Source: QGON01 sp963691905
GTDB lineage: Bacteria > Pseudomonadota > Gammaproteobacteria > Chromatiales > Chromatiaceae
DNA length: 64,000 nucleotides
Direction of reading: 5' to 3'
NCBI GenBank assembly: GCA_963691905.1
Contig: OY829893.1
Span: 1,116,001-1,180,000 of the forward strand
A program made the position numbers and the translations under genes. This document shows, piece after piece, positions 26,916 to 36,631 of this stretch. Numbering within the stretch: position 1 is the stretch's first letter; every line of letters begins with the position of its first letter. The notes under the pieces are model-generated. The model was not told the origin of the DNA. It saw nothing but the letters and a program-made list of their open reading frames with translations, and made no database searches.

Positions 26916-27587
26916 ATGACTACGATCTCAACCGACAACGATATCTATTCTGGTCTGGGTTTGACCACCCAGGAGCCCGCCAGCAACAGCAATGAGCTGG
27001 GGATGGACGATTTTCTCAACCTGATGATTACCGAGCTGAATCATCAGGATCCCACCAAACCGATGGATAACTCGCAGCTGGCAACGCAGATATCGCAGTT
27101 CTCTGTTGTTTCCGGCGTGGAGGATCTGAACAGCGCCTTTGCTGGCCTGAGTGCAGATTTGACTTCAGGTCAGGCACTGCAGGCGGCCAATCTGGTGGGG
27201 CATGAGGTACTCGTCGCCACCAACAGCGGCTGGCTCACCAATGGCGGCAGCGTCAAGGGTGTCACTGAGCTGCCATCTTCAGCCTCTGATCTTACGGTAC
27301 GGGTGACCGACGCCTCCGGCGCACTTGTGCGGGAGATTGAGCTTGGATCTCAGTCGGCTGGACAGATCAACTTCAGTTGGGATGGATATGACGATAGAGG
27401 AAACTACATGCCGGAAGGCGTCTACGATATTACCGCCCATGCCACGGTGGATGATGCAGAGCTCTCCCCCTATGTCTACCTCAACGCCAAGGTCGACAGC
27501 GTCAATCTGGGGGGCACCAATGGCATCGGCCTGAACATCCAGGGGCTGGGGCAGATCTCCCTGAGCAATGTGGCCCAGATTTTCTGA
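26916..27587 (+). CDS. flgD: FlgD, hook-capping protein
   Basis: 223 residues. The N-terminal FLNLMITELNHQDPTKPMDNSQLATQISQFS segment is the FlgD signature; the central FlgD Ig-like/tudor parts hold SFSWDGYDDRGNYMPEGVYDI (seen as FSWDGYDDRG). FlgD is a scaffold that caps hook polymerisation. The ATG at 26916 follows TAAGGAG and matches the family start. Confidence 0.93.
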   Translation: MTTISTDNDIYSGLGLTTQEPASNSNELGMDDFLNLMITELNHQDPTKPMDNSQLATQISQFSVVSGVEDLNSAFAGLSADLTSGQALQAANLVGHEVLVATNSGWLTNGGSVKGVTELPSSASDLTVRVTDASGALVREIELGSQSAGQINFSWDGYDDRGNYMPEGVYDITAHATVDDAELSPYVYLNAKVDSVNLGGTNGIGLNIQGLGQISLSNVAQIF

Positions 27588-27624
27588 ACAGTTACAACAG
27601 ATATTCCTTTAAAGGAGAAACAGC

Positions 27625-28896
27625 ATGGCATTTCGAATTGCATTGAGTGGACTGGATGCCGCCTCCACTGATCTGGAGGTGACCGGCAACAATATCGCGA
27701 ACGCCAGTACGGTAGGTTTCAAAGAGTCGCGTGCCGAGTTTGCCGACATCTACGCCAACTCTCTCAGTGACGTGAGCAGCACGGTGTCCGGTAGCGGTGT
27801 GCGTGTGACAGGTGTGACCCAGCAGTTTGGGCAGGGCAGTATCGATTTTACCGCGAATAATCTGGATCTCGCCCTTAACGGTGAAGGTTTCTTTGTCACG
27901 CAGAGTGAAAACGGTGACCGGAGTTTTACCCGGGCTGGCTCATTCAGCGTGGATCGCGACGGATATGTGGTGAACCATACCCAAGCCAGGCTGCAGGTCT
28001 TTCCCCCGGTGGATCCTGCCGGGGCGCTATTCAATACCGGCACCACCACTGATCTGAATCTGCCGGTGGTTTCCGGTGATCCCGGAGCCACCAGCGCCGT
28101 GATCTCCACGGTTAACCTGGATGCTGCGGAGCCGGTTCCGGGTACGCCCTTCAATGCGGCAGTCTTTCCGCCGCTTGCGGGTAGTTATAACCACTCCACT
28201 GCAACCACCATCTACGACTCCCTGGGTGCATCCCATACGATGTCCATGTATTACGTAAAGGAGGCGGCAAACCCCAACCAGTGGAGTGCTTATACCTTCG
28301 TAGACAATGCAAATGTTCCGGCGTTGGATGGCAGTCCTGAAGCGGATCTCCGTTTCGATACCAGTGGCCTGCTGATATCCGGTGCCGGGGATGTGGGCGC
28401 CACCGGGCAGGTGACCATGAGTGCATTCACCCCTGCGGTGGGTGCGGCGCCGATTACCGGTATGACCTTCGACTACAGTAACGCCACCCAGTTTGGTGCC
28501 GGCTTTGCAGTAAACGAACTGACCCAAAACGGCTTCACTTCGGGCACCCTGAGTGGGGTGGATGTAGACGCCAATGGCGTGGTTTTTGCCCGCTTTACCA
28601 ACGGTCGCTCAGAGGCCTTGGGCAAGGTGGCGCTGGCCCACTTCAATAACGAGCAGGGACTGCGGCAGGCTGGTGATACCAGTTGGGTGGAATCCTTTGC
28701 CTCAGGCGATGCGCAGTTGGGTGAGGCTGGTTCTGCCGGTATCGGTGTTATCCAGTCCGGCGCATTGGAAAACTCCAATGTGGATATTGCCCAACAGTTG
28801 GTCAACCTGATTACCGCGCAACGTAATTTCCAGGCCAACGCGCAGGTGATCACCACGGCGGATGCGATCACCCAGACAGTGATCAATATCCGATAA
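27625..28896 (+). CDS. flgE: FlgE, flagellar hook protein
   Basis: 423 residues, close to 400-residue hook proteins. The rod/hook N-terminal element MAFRIALSGLDAASTDLEVTGNNIANASTVGFKESR and the C-terminal LENSNVDIAQQLVNLITAQRNFQANAQVI are clear. Forms the universal joint. AAGGAG lies upstream of the ATG. Confidence 0.95.
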   Translation: MAFRIALSGLDAASTDLEVTGNNIANASTVGFKESRAEFADIYANSLSDVSSTVSGSGVRVTGVTQQFGQGSIDFTANNLDLALNGEGFFVTQSENGDRSFTRAGSFSVDRDGYVVNHTQARLQVFPPVDPAGALFNTGTTTDLNLPVVSGDPGATSAVISTVNLDAAEPVPGTPFNAAVFPPLAGSYNHSTATTIYDSLGASHTMSMYYVKEAANPNQWSAYTFVDNANVPALDGSPEADLRFDTSGLLISGAGDVGATGQVTMSAFTPAVGAAPITGMTFDYSNATQFGAGFAVNELTQNGFTSGTLSGVDVDANGVVFARFTNGRSEALGKVALAHFNNEQGLRQAGDTSWVESFASGDAQLGEAGSAGIGVIQSGALENSNVDIAQQLVNLITAQRNFQANAQVITTADAITQTVINIR

Positions 28897-28908
28897 CAGG
28901 AGTAGATC

Positions 28909-29649
28909 ATGGACCGTATGTTGTTTGTCGCCATGAGTGGAGCCAAGGAGACTCTGCTGGCCCAGGCCAGCAACTCCCATAATTTGGCCAACGTCAATAC
29001 GCCGGGATTCATGGCGGATCTGAATCAGTTCCGCAGTATGCCGGTGTTTGGTCCCGGTCATCCAACCCGTGTCTACGCCATGGATGAGCGATCTGCTATC
29101 GACTTTACCAGGGGTAGCATCCAGTCTACCGGCAACGACATGGATGTGGCGATAAAGGGCGAGGGCTATATCGCAGTGCAGGCACCGGATGGCACTGAAG
29201 CCTATACCCGGCGTGGTGATCTGAAGGTTGACGCCAACGGCATTCTCACAAACGGCGAAGATTTGCCGGTGATCGGCAATGGCGGGCCGATTGCCTTGCC
29301 GCCCCACGAAAAGATCGAGATCGGCAACGACGGTACTATCACCATCCTGCCGGAAGGTGCGACCCCTGAGGCCCTGGCGATCGTGGATCGCATCAAGCTG
29401 GTGAGTTCGCCATCCGAAGATCTGATAAAGGGTGAAGATGGTCTGTTGCATCTGCGGGAACCGGCGGAATTACCGCCTGACGCAAACATCGAACTGGTGT
29501 CCGGTGGGATCGAAAGCGGCAACGTCAATGTGGCCGATGCGTTGGTAAACATGATTGAGCTGGGACGAAAGTTCGAGATGCAGGTCAAGATGATGAAGAC
29601 AGCCGAGGAGATGGACAGCGCCAGTTCTGCGTTACTGCGCATGAGTTGA
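28909..29649 (+). CDS. flgF: FlgF, flagellar proximal rod protein
   Basis: 246 residues, FlgF length. N-terminal MDRMLFVAMSGAKETLLAQASNSHNLANVNTPGF and C-terminal ESGNVNVADALVNMIELGRKFEMQVKMMKTAEE are typical. A rod protein between FlgC and FlgG. It ends the first transcript: an intrinsic terminator follows immediately. Confidence 0.94.
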   Translation: MDRMLFVAMSGAKETLLAQASNSHNLANVNTPGFMADLNQFRSMPVFGPGHPTRVYAMDERSAIDFTRGSIQSTGNDMDVAIKGEGYIAVQAPDGTEAYTRRGDLKVDANGILTNGEDLPVIGNGGPIALPPHEKIEIGNDGTITILPEGATPEALAIVDRIKLVSSPSEDLIKGEDGLLHLREPAELPPDANIELVSGGIESGNVNVADALVNMIELGRKFEMQVKMMKTAEEMDSASSALLRMS

Positions 29650-29667
29650 TCCTGCTACAACAATCTG

Positions 29668-29714
29668 AGGCGCCGCGGTATTAAATGTCTTACCGCGGCG
29701 CCTTTTTTGTTTTT
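29668..29714 (+). terminator. Intrinsic terminator after flgF
   Basis: A perfect 13-bp stem (AGGCGCCGCGGTA at 29668-29680 with TACCGCGGCGCCT at 29691-29703), 10-nt loop, then TTTTT GTTTTT. It separates flgBCDEF from flgGHIJ. Confidence 0.9.
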
Positions 29715-29728
29715 ATAAGGAGGCGTAG

Positions 29729-29803
29729 GCCTGATCAAGCGCAGCGGATCAGGCATTGTCGAGTCTACCGAACCAGCGCCGGTTCCGCTGCGCTTGAACC
29801 GGC
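29729..29803. repeat. Two 26-bp palindromes of different arm type
   Basis: 29729-29754 has arms GCCTGATC/GATCAGGC around AAGCGCAGCG; 29778-29803 has GCCGGTTC/GAACCGGC around CGCTGCGCTT, the reverse orientation. The two therefore form a composite in opposite orientation. They lie between the flgF terminator and the flgG promoter. Confidence 0.8.
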
Positions 29804-29855
29804 CTACACAGCATCCTCTGCAAACGTCGTTTTTTCTTCCTGGCATAACTAAAGT

Positions 29856-29871
29856 TGGCAAGGAAATTGCA
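29856..29871 (+). promoter_or_regulatory. Sigma-54 promoter for the flgG operon
   Basis: TGGCAAG-GAAA-TTGCA: exact GG-N10-GC spacing with a full TTGCA -12 box, followed by T-rich DNA. The GC is 45 nt from the flgG ATG. Confidence 0.8.
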
Positions 29872-29915
29872 TTTTTTAGATTGAAACTGAACTTACGGGA
29901 AGCGAGGAACCAACC

Positions 29916-30701
29916 ATGTATCCCTCACTCTGGATTGCAAAAACCGGCCTGGATGCGCAGCAGACGAACATGTCTGTGATCTCCAACAATCTGGCCAATG
30001 TCAATACTACCGGCTTCAAGCGGGATCGTGCGGTCTTCAATGACCTGATATATCAGAATTTTCGTCAGGTGGGCGCTCAGTCATCCGAGACCACCGAACT
30101 GCCTTCCGGCCTGATGGTCGGCACCGGCGTCAGGGTCGTGGCGACCCAGAAGCAGCACAGCCAGGGCAATATCGTACAGACCGGCAATTCGTTGGATATG
30201 GCTGTTCAGGGCAAGGGTTATTTCCAGGTCCTGCATCCCGATGGCAGCATCGTCTACAGCAGGGACGGCACCTTCAGCCTCACTGCGGATGGTGTGGTGG
30301 TGACAACGAACGGTTATGAACTGCAGCCGGCGATGACAGTGCCAACGGATGCCACCAGCATTACGGTGGGCTCTGATGGTGTGGTCTCCGCACTGCAGTC
30401 AGGCAATACCACGCCAACCCAGATCGGTCAGATCGAATTGGCCTACTTCGCCAATCCTCAAGGCCTGGCACCAATCGGTGACAACCTGTTCCGTGAAACG
30501 AATGCCAGCGGCGGCGTCAATACTGCGGTACCCGGTACCGACAGTACCGGCACCCTCATTCAGGGTGCGCTGGAGAGTTCCAATGTAAACGTGGTGGAGG
30601 AGTTGGTGAACATGATCGAGACCCAGCGGGCCTATGAGATGAACTCCAAGGCGATCTCCACGACCGACGAAATGCTGGCCTATGTGAGCAACCAGCTTTA
30701 A
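29916..30701 (+). CDS. flgG: FlgG, flagellar distal rod protein
   Basis: 261 residues, the normal FlgG size. MYPSLWIAKTGLDAQQTNMSVISNNLANVNTTGFKRDR is the classic N-terminus; C-terminal LESSNVNVVEELVNMIETQRAYEMNSKAISTTDEML is typical. Forms the distal rod that crosses peptidoglycan. First gene of the second flagellar operon. Confidence 0.97.
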   Translation: MYPSLWIAKTGLDAQQTNMSVISNNLANVNTTGFKRDRAVFNDLIYQNFRQVGAQSSETTELPSGLMVGTGVRVVATQKQHSQGNIVQTGNSLDMAVQGKGYFQVLHPDGSIVYSRDGTFSLTADGVVVTTNGYELQPAMTVPTDATSITVGSDGVVSALQSGNTTPTQIGQIELAYFANPQGLAPIGDNLFRETNASGGVNTAVPGTDSTGTLIQGALESSNVNVVEELVNMIETQRAYEMNSKAISTTDEMLAYVSNQL

Positions 30702-30712
30702 AGGTGAGTGAG

Positions 30713-31429
30713 ATGATGAAAATGCTTCTCTTTCGATTGATGCCACTGTTGCTCGGTCTGCTGCTGCTTTCCGGTTGCCAGACCCAGGGACCGGTGCGGG
30801 ATATCAACTATGCACCGGTGCGACCGGTGGCGCCGCCGCCAGTGCCCCGGGGTAACGGCTCCATCTTTCAAAATGGCCATGAGGTGTCATGGTTCGAGGA
30901 TTTGCGTGCACGTCGGGTCGGCGATCTCTTGACGATAACGCTGTCAGAAAACACCTCCGCCAATAAATCGGCCAAGACCAACGCAAAGAAGAGCACTAAA
31001 AATGACATCGGCAACCCTACGATCTTAGGCTCCACGCTTCAGTTCAGCGCGCCGGGCGTCATCCCGCTGGCCAGCAATGACAACAACTCATTGGCCTTCG
31101 GTACCTCTTCCGCTAACGATTTCAACGGTGAGGGCAGTTCATCCCAAAGCAATGCGTTGACCGGCAATATCACGGTGACCGTGATCGAAGTATTGCCCAA
31201 TCGTAATCTGATGGTCCGGGGCGAAAAGCGCATCGGCATCAATCAGGGAAACGAATATATCCGCCTCTCCGGCATCGTGCGTCCGATGGATATCACGCCG
31301 GAGAATACCGTCGAGTCGACCCGTATAGCCGACCCGACCATTATCTACGTGGGTGACGGCGCCCTCGCGGATACCAGTTCCATGGGCTGGCTGGCGCGTT
31401 TCTTCAATAGCGCACTGATGCCCTTCTAA
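30713..31429 (+). CDS. flgH: FlgH, L-ring lipoprotein
   Basis: 238 residues. Lipobox LLSGC with the lipidated Cys at C22, then the L-ring region containing FEDLRARRVGDLLTITLSENTSANKSAKT and the C-terminal DTSSMGWLARFFNSALMPF. Forms the outer-membrane bushing. The ATG at 30713 has AAGG 8 nt upstream; a GTG at 30704 is less likely. Confidence 0.93.
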   Translation: MMKMLLFRLMPLLLGLLLLSGCQTQGPVRDINYAPVRPVAPPPVPRGNGSIFQNGHEVSWFEDLRARRVGDLLTITLSENTSANKSAKTNAKKSTKNDIGNPTILGSTLQFSAPGVIPLASNDNNSLAFGTSSANDFNGEGSSSQSNALTGNITVTVIEVLPNRNLMVRGEKRIGINQGNEYIRLSGIVRPMDITPENTVESTRIADPTIIYVGDGALADTSSMGWLARFFNSALMPF

Positions 31430-31446
31430 TCGATGTGGTGAGTAAT

Positions 31447-32571
31447 ATGACCCTGCAAAGAACTCTCTTCCGCAATGGAAGCCTGCTGCTGATAGCCGCG
31501 GTATGGCTGGTTACCACTCCAGTGGCTGCCGAACGAATCAAGGATCTCACCTCCATCTCGGGAGTACGCCTCAATCAGCTGATCGGCTACGGCCTGGTGG
31601 TCGGCCTGAACGGTACCGGTGACAAGGACACAGATTCGCCCTATACCCTCAACAGTCTGCGCAATATGTTGACCCAGTTCGGGGTGCAGATCCCGCCTGG
31701 GGTCAAGATCAAACCCAAGAATGCGGCGGCAGTTATCGTGCACGGCAATCTGCCCCCTTTCAGCAAGATCGGTCAGGAGATCGACGTCACGGTTTCATCC
31801 CTGGGTAATGCCCAGAGTCTGCGTGGCGGTACCCTGTTGATGACGCCGCTGAAAGGTGCGGATGGCCGCAACTATGCCTTGGCACAGGGTAACCTGGTGG
31901 TGGGTGGCCTGTCCGCTTCCGGACAGGATGGCTCGAAAGTCACGGTGAATATTCCCAGTGCCGGGCGCATCCCCAATGGCGCCACGGTGGAGCGCGAGGT
32001 GGTGAATCATTTCGGTAAGGGACGCAGCATCACCCTCAATCTCAATGACGGTGATTTCACCACTGCGATGCGAGTGGCGAAATCGATCAATCTGGCTATA
32101 GGTCCCGGCACTGCGAAACCTTTGGATGCCACCTCAATCAGGGTCAATGCCCCCATGGATCCCGGGCAGAAGGTGAGTTTCATCGCCATGCTGGAGGAGT
32201 TGCAGGTGAGACCGGGCAGCGCCCCGGCAAAGGTCATCATTAACTCCCGCACCGGCACGGTGGTGATCAACAGTCAGGTGCGGGTCTATCCCGCAGCCGT
32301 CTCCCACGGCAACCTGGTGGTCAGTATCAGTGAGAATGCCGAGGTCTCCCAACCCGGCGCCTTCTCAGGAGGAGAGACTGCGGTAGTCCCCCAAACCGAT
32401 GTGGAGGTGGCCGAAGAGGCCAACCATATGTTTCTCTTCGACCCCGGCGTCTCTCTGGATGAGGTGGTGCGTGCAGTCAATGAGGTGGGGGCGGCCCCCA
32501 GTGATCTGGTGGCCATCCTTGAAGCGCTGAAAGAGGCTGGCGCCTTGCGCGCTGAACTGATTGTGATCTGA
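31447..32571 (+). CDS. flgI: FlgI, P-ring protein
   Basis: 374 residues with a signal peptide (cleavage after VAA, ~residue 28) and the characteristic ERIKDLTSISGVRLNQLIGYGLVVGLNGTGDKD start of the mature protein. Forms the periplasmic ring around the rod with FlgA's help. The ATG at 31447 is chosen for the signal peptide; the C-terminus ends LIVI as usual. Confidence 0.95.
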   Translation: MTLQRTLFRNGSLLLIAAVWLVTTPVAAERIKDLTSISGVRLNQLIGYGLVVGLNGTGDKDTDSPYTLNSLRNMLTQFGVQIPPGVKIKPKNAAAVIVHGNLPPFSKIGQEIDVTVSSLGNAQSLRGGTLLMTPLKGADGRNYALAQGNLVVGGLSASGQDGSKVTVNIPSAGRIPNGATVEREVVNHFGKGRSITLNLNDGDFTTAMRVAKSINLAIGPGTAKPLDATSIRVNAPMDPGQKVSFIAMLEELQVRPGSAPAKVIINSRTGTVVINSQVRVYPAAVSHGNLVVSISENAEVSQPGAFSGGETAVVPQTDVEVAEEANHMFLFDPGVSLDEVVRAVNEVGAAPSDLVAILEALKEAGALRAELIVI

Positions 32572-32573
32572 TC

Positions 32574-33518
32574 ATGCAGGTGAATCCCAGCATCTACACC
32601 GACTTTCAGGGATTGGCTGATCTGAAGCATCAGGCCCGACAGGATCAGGCTGGCTCTCTGGACAGAGTGGCGAGTCAGTTTGAATCCCTGTTTGTGCAGA
32701 TGATGGTGAAGCAGATGCGGCAGGCCAGTTTTGGTGATGGGCTGTTCGACAGTGAACGTACCAAGTTTTATCAGGAGATGTATGACCAGCAACTTTCGGT
32801 GCATATGGCGGAGAGCGGTGGGCTGGGGATCGGTAAGATGCTCAAACAGCAGTTAGGTGTCCCGTTGCAGGCACAGGGAGAGGCTGGTTTCAGCCTCGAT
32901 CTCTATCGCAACAGGGCGACCGTGGCTGCAGTACCTTTACAGCAGCTGAAATCCCTCACACCGTCGCCGCTCGAGTTGCAGCAAACCCCGGCAACTCTGG
33001 AAACTGCCATCGATATCGATTCTCCTGAAACCTTCGTGCAGAGTTTGTGGCAACCGGCGGCAGATGCGGCGGCCTCGCTGGGGCTGGAGCCGCAGGCCTT
33101 GCTGGCCCAGGCCGCATTGGAGTCGGGTTGGGGTGGTCATGTGATGCAGGCCGGCAATGGCCGCAGCAGCCACAATCTTTTTGGTATCAAGGCGGATCAG
33201 CGTTGGGACGGTGACCGGGTCAGGGTCGAGACCCTGGAGTATGTCGATGGCGTGGCGGTAAAGCGCCGCGAGTCATTCCGGGCCTACGACTCCTTTAATG
33301 AGAGTTTTCAGGATTATGTGGCCTTTCTGCGTGAAAGCCCCCGTTATGCAGAGGCGTTGGGGAATACCAACGACAGCCAGGCCTATTTCGGTGCCCTGCA
33401 GCAGGCGGGTTATGCCACAGATCCGGCTTATGCCGAGAAGATCATGCGTGTGATGCAGGGTAGCGAGATGAAGCAGGCGGTGGCGGGACTCAAGGAGTCA
33501 GCCCGCAGGCCGATATAA
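32574..33518 (+). CDS. flgJ: FlgJ, rod cap with peptidoglycan hydrolase
   Basis: 314 residues. The N-terminal FlgJ rod-cap domain (~1-90, with SQFESLFVQMMVKQMR) is fused to a glucosaminidase domain (~150-305). The catalytic Glu is in AALESGWGGH, followed by NLFGIKAD and a YVAFLRESPRYAEAL segment. It drills the wall for the rod. This dual-domain form is typical of gammaproteobacteria. Its 3' end carries the flgK promoter. Confidence 0.95.
   Translation: MQVNPSIYTDFQGLADLKHQARQDQAGSLDRVASQFESLFVQMMVKQMRQASFGDGLFDSERTKFYQEMYDQQLSVHMAESGGLGIGKMLKQQLGVPLQAQGEAGFSLDLYRNRATVAAVPLQQLKSLTPSPLELQQTPATLETAIDIDSPETFVQSLWQPAADAAASLGLEPQALLAQAALESGWGGHVMQAGNGRSSHNLFGIKADQRWDGDRVRVETLEYVDGVAVKRRESFRAYDSFNESFQDYVAFLRESPRYAEALGNTNDSQAYFGALQQAGYATDPAYAEKIMRVMQGSEMKQAVAGLKESARRPI
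33490..33516 (+). promoter_or_regulatory. Sigma-28 promoter for flgKL, inside the end of flgJ
   Basis: TCAAGGAG, 11 nt, then GCCGATAT: the -10 matches GCCGATAA in 7 of 8 positions. It overlaps the last codons of flgJ and lies 51 bp before the flgK ATG, explaining how flgK and flgL can be expressed later than flgGHIJ. Confidence 0.75.
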
Positions 33519-33567
33519 GGTTTCGAGTGTTTCCGTGCGGAATTCCGGCGGATGTGAGGTAAATGAG

Positions 33568-35562
33568 ATGAGCGGTATTCTGTCGATTGGTGTTTCTTCC
33601 CTGCTGAGTAATCAGCAGGCGTTGAATACCGTTGGCCACAACATCGCCAACGTCAACACTGAGGGCTACAGCCGTCAGCAGGTGGACTTTTCGACCCGCA
33701 ATACCGGCTATAACACAACCGGGTGGAACGGTTCAGGTGTCCAGCTGGCCGGTATCGATCGTCAGTATGACAACTTTCTCTCCACTTCGGTCAGGCGCAG
33801 TCAGTCCGCCACGGAAGAGCTTGATGTCTACTACAACTCCGCCCTGCGGCTGGACAATCTGGTGGCCGATTCGGCACTCGGTATGGCACCGGCCATGCAG
33901 GACTTTTTTGATGCCGTCCAGGGGCTGGCTAATGATCCTTCAGCAGTCCCGGCACGCCAACTGGTATTGGCGGAAGCTGAATCACTGGTGGATCGGTTTC
34001 ACTATATCGATGGCGAGATCGAGGCGGTGCGCAGCCGCCTGAACGATCAACTCGATTTTGCGGTCGATGAGGTCAATCGTCTGGCTACATCCATCGCAGA
34101 ACTCAATGTGAAGGTGGCAAACGCCTCCAACAGTGGACTCTCAGCGCTGCCGAATGATCTGCTGGATCAGCGTGATCAGATGCTCGATGAGTTATCAAAA
34201 CTGGTCGACATACAGGTACTCGAACAGCGCAACGGTTCCATGAATGTCTTTATCGGCAAGGGACAGGCGCTGGTGATGGATACTCAGGCGGCGACCCTGT
34301 CAACCCAGAACAGCAATGGTGATCCGGACCAGCGGGATCTGGCGTTTACCACTACTTACGGTACCCAGGTGGTTACCGACCATATTACCGGCGGTCAACT
34401 GGGTGGTCTGCTCGGTTTTCGCGACGACATTCTTGATCCTGCGCAGAATCGTCTGGGACTCGTTGCTCTGGGCATCGCAGACGAATTGAACAGCCAGCAT
34501 GCGCTGGGGCTAGATCTGGATGGACTGGCCGGTGCCGATCTGTTTTCCCTGGGCAGCGTCGATATTCTGCCCAACGCCGGTAATGCGGGTGGTGCGGTGA
34601 GCGCCACCTATACCAATGTGGGAGATCTGACCGCCAGCGATTACACGCTGCAATACACGGCACTGAATACCTACACACTGACGCGCCAATCCGATAACCA
34701 GACGTTCAACATCAACACTGGAGGCGCTTCGCCCTTTACCTACGATCAGGATGGATTCTCGTTGAGTATTGATTCGGCAGGTGTAGCGGTAGGTGACAGT
34801 TTTCAGATACGTCCCACCCGCGACGGCGCGGATGGTTTTGATCTGTTGATTCACGATACGGACAAATTGGCAGCCGCCAGTCGCCTGTCGAGCCAGCCCC
34901 TTACCGATGCCAACGGCAATCCTGCCAACAGTGGTGATGCGGTGATGAGCCAGCCGGTGGTTTCGAATACGAATGGACTGCCTTACGGTGCCGCGATGCA
35001 GTTCACCTTTGTCGCTGATGCGGATGGTGCGGGCAATCCAGGTTTTACCGTTGCCAACGGGCCAGTAGGCGCGCCCAACGATTACATCCTCTATGACCCG
35101 GCCACCGAAAGTACCGGCAAGTCTTTTCCGGTGACGGTCAAGGTTGGCCAATTCGATGCCTTTGGCGGCATCTCCTTCTCCATCTCCGGTACGCCGGTAG
35201 TGGGGGATCAGTTCACTGTGGGCAACAACGCCAATGGTAAGAGTGACAATCGCAATGCACTGACGATGGCGGGCCTTCAGGGGATGGACACCCTGTTTGG
35301 CGGCACCGCAACCTTTGGGGAGGCCTATTCCCAGATGGTCTCCGACCTGGGGGCAAAAACTCACCATGCTGAGATGAACCTGGCTGCCCAGGAGGGATTG
35401 TTGGAGCGAAGCAAGGCGGCGCTGGATGAAGTATCCGGGGTCAATCTCGATGAAGAGGCGGCGAAGTTGGTGCAGTTCCAGCAAGCCTATCAGGCATCGG
35501 CTCAGGTGATTTCGGTGGCCTCAAGCCTTTTTGATACCCTGCTCAACGCAGTCAGGAGGTAG
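33568..35562 (+). CDS. flgK: FlgK, hook-filament junction protein 1
   Basis: 664 residues, long but within FlgK range. MSGILSIGVSSLLSNQQALNTVGHNIANVNTEGYSRQQVDF at the start and GVNLDEEAAKLVQFQQAYQASAQVISVASSLFDTLLNAV at the end are diagnostic. The middle (~320-580) is variable. The ATG at 33568 has GAGGT 7 nt upstream. FlgN is its chaperone. Confidence 0.95.
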   Translation: MSGILSIGVSSLLSNQQALNTVGHNIANVNTEGYSRQQVDFSTRNTGYNTTGWNGSGVQLAGIDRQYDNFLSTSVRRSQSATEELDVYYNSALRLDNLVADSALGMAPAMQDFFDAVQGLANDPSAVPARQLVLAEAESLVDRFHYIDGEIEAVRSRLNDQLDFAVDEVNRLATSIAELNVKVANASNSGLSALPNDLLDQRDQMLDELSKLVDIQVLEQRNGSMNVFIGKGQALVMDTQAATLSTQNSNGDPDQRDLAFTTTYGTQVVTDHITGGQLGGLLGFRDDILDPAQNRLGLVALGIADELNSQHALGLDLDGLAGADLFSLGSVDILPNAGNAGGAVSATYTNVGDLTASDYTLQYTALNTYTLTRQSDNQTFNINTGGASPFTYDQDGFSLSIDSAGVAVGDSFQIRPTRDGADGFDLLIHDTDKLAAASRLSSQPLTDANGNPANSGDAVMSQPVVSNTNGLPYGAAMQFTFVADADGAGNPGFTVANGPVGAPNDYILYDPATESTGKSFPVTVKVGQFDAFGGISFSISGTPVVGDQFTVGNNANGKSDNRNALTMAGLQGMDTLFGGTATFGEAYSQMVSDLGAKTHHAEMNLAAQEGLLERSKAALDEVSGVNLDEEAAKLVQFQQAYQASAQVISVASSLFDTLLNAVRR

Positions 35563-35567
35563 TTGAT

Positions 35568-36485
35568 ATGTTACGCATCTCCACCAACATGCTGTTTGAA
35601 AAAGGTATCAGCAGCATGCTGGAGCAGCAGACTAAACTGAGTAATACCCAGGATCAGATTTCATCGGGAAAACGTATCCTTACTCCAAAGGATGATCCTG
35701 CCGGCACCGCCTACCTGCTCGACCTGAAGAGCTCCATCAGTCAGGTTGATCAGTACCAGGACAATGCAGACCGTGTCCGTGCACGTCTTGAATTGGAAGA
35801 GACAGCGTTGGCAAGCGTGGGCAATATTCTGCACCGGGTTCACGAATTGGCGATCCAGGGCCAGACCGACACACTGACCGGCGATCAGCGCCGGGATGTC
35901 GCCGCAGAGGTCCGTCAACTCAACGATGAACTGCTCTCTCTGGCCAACACCAAGGACAGCAACGGCGAGTATATCTTTGCCGGTTACGATGCCGATCAGC
36001 CCCCTTTCAGCAATCCGGTCGATGGGGCTTATGTTTACGGTGGCGATATGGGATCGCGGCAGTTACAGATAGCTGCCGATCGCCGGATTCAGGACAGGGA
36101 CAACGGTTTCGATGTTTTCATGAACCTCGACACCAGCACCGCACCCCCTCTCCCGGTCAAGCGCAATCTGTTCGAGACGGTGCACCAAATCGCCGCCGGG
36201 CTGGAGGCGGATGCACCTAATACTGCCTTGTTGGACGATGTTCAGGTCGGGCTGGTGCATACCACAAATTTTCGCGCATCAGCGGGTACGCGACTGAACG
36301 CGATAGAGGAGCAGTCCACGGTCAATGAGGATTTCCTGTTAACCATGAAGACGGCGCAGTCTGAGGTGGAGGATCTGGATATGGCCGAAGCCCTGAGCCG
36401 CTATCAGCAGCAGTTGCTGGTATTACAGGCCGCCCAGCAGTCTTTCGTGAAGCTCCAGGGATTGTCTCTGTTCAACTACCTATAG
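35568..36485 (+). CDS. flgL: FlgL, hook-filament junction protein 3
   Basis: 305 residues. MLRISTNMLFEKGISSMLEQQTKLSNTQDQISSGKRILTPKDDP at the N-terminus and LDMAEALSRYQQQLLVLQAAQQSFVKLQGLSLFNYL at the C-terminus are FlgL-typical and flagellin-like. AGGAGG lies 8 nt before the ATG; 5 bp after flgK. Last gene of the flg block; the signalling island follows. Confidence 0.95.
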   Translation: MLRISTNMLFEKGISSMLEQQTKLSNTQDQISSGKRILTPKDDPAGTAYLLDLKSSISQVDQYQDNADRVRARLELEETALASVGNILHRVHELAIQGQTDTLTGDQRRDVAAEVRQLNDELLSLANTKDSNGEYIFAGYDADQPPFSNPVDGAYVYGGDMGSRQLQIAADRRIQDRDNGFDVFMNLDTSTAPPLPVKRNLFETVHQIAAGLEADAPNTALLDDVQVGLVHTTNFRASAGTRLNAIEEQSTVNEDFLLTMKTAQSEVEDLDMAEALSRYQQQLLVLQAAQQSFVKLQGLSLFNYL

Positions 36486-36536
36486 CGCACCATGACATAA
36501 ACAGCTCTGCCTGCTTGTGGCAGGGTAGCTTGTTTG

Positions 36537-36563
36537 TAAAGAAATCCTGCACTCAGCCGATAG
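36537..36563 (+). promoter_or_regulatory. Sigma-28 promoter for the TonB receptor/YfiR/hybrid sensor island
   Basis: TAAAGAAA, 11 nt, then GCCGATAG: -35 6/8, -10 7/8 with the 11-nt spacer exact. Predicted transcription start ~36570, about 60 nt before the receptor ATG. The best-matching sigma-28 site of the window along with flgK and the chemoreceptor operon. Confidence 0.75.
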
Positions 36564-36631
36564 AACAAGGTGATTGATGCCTCGTGCAATCGGTTACGCC
36601 CCGTTCTGGCTTGCTGGAAAAGAACTCCGCA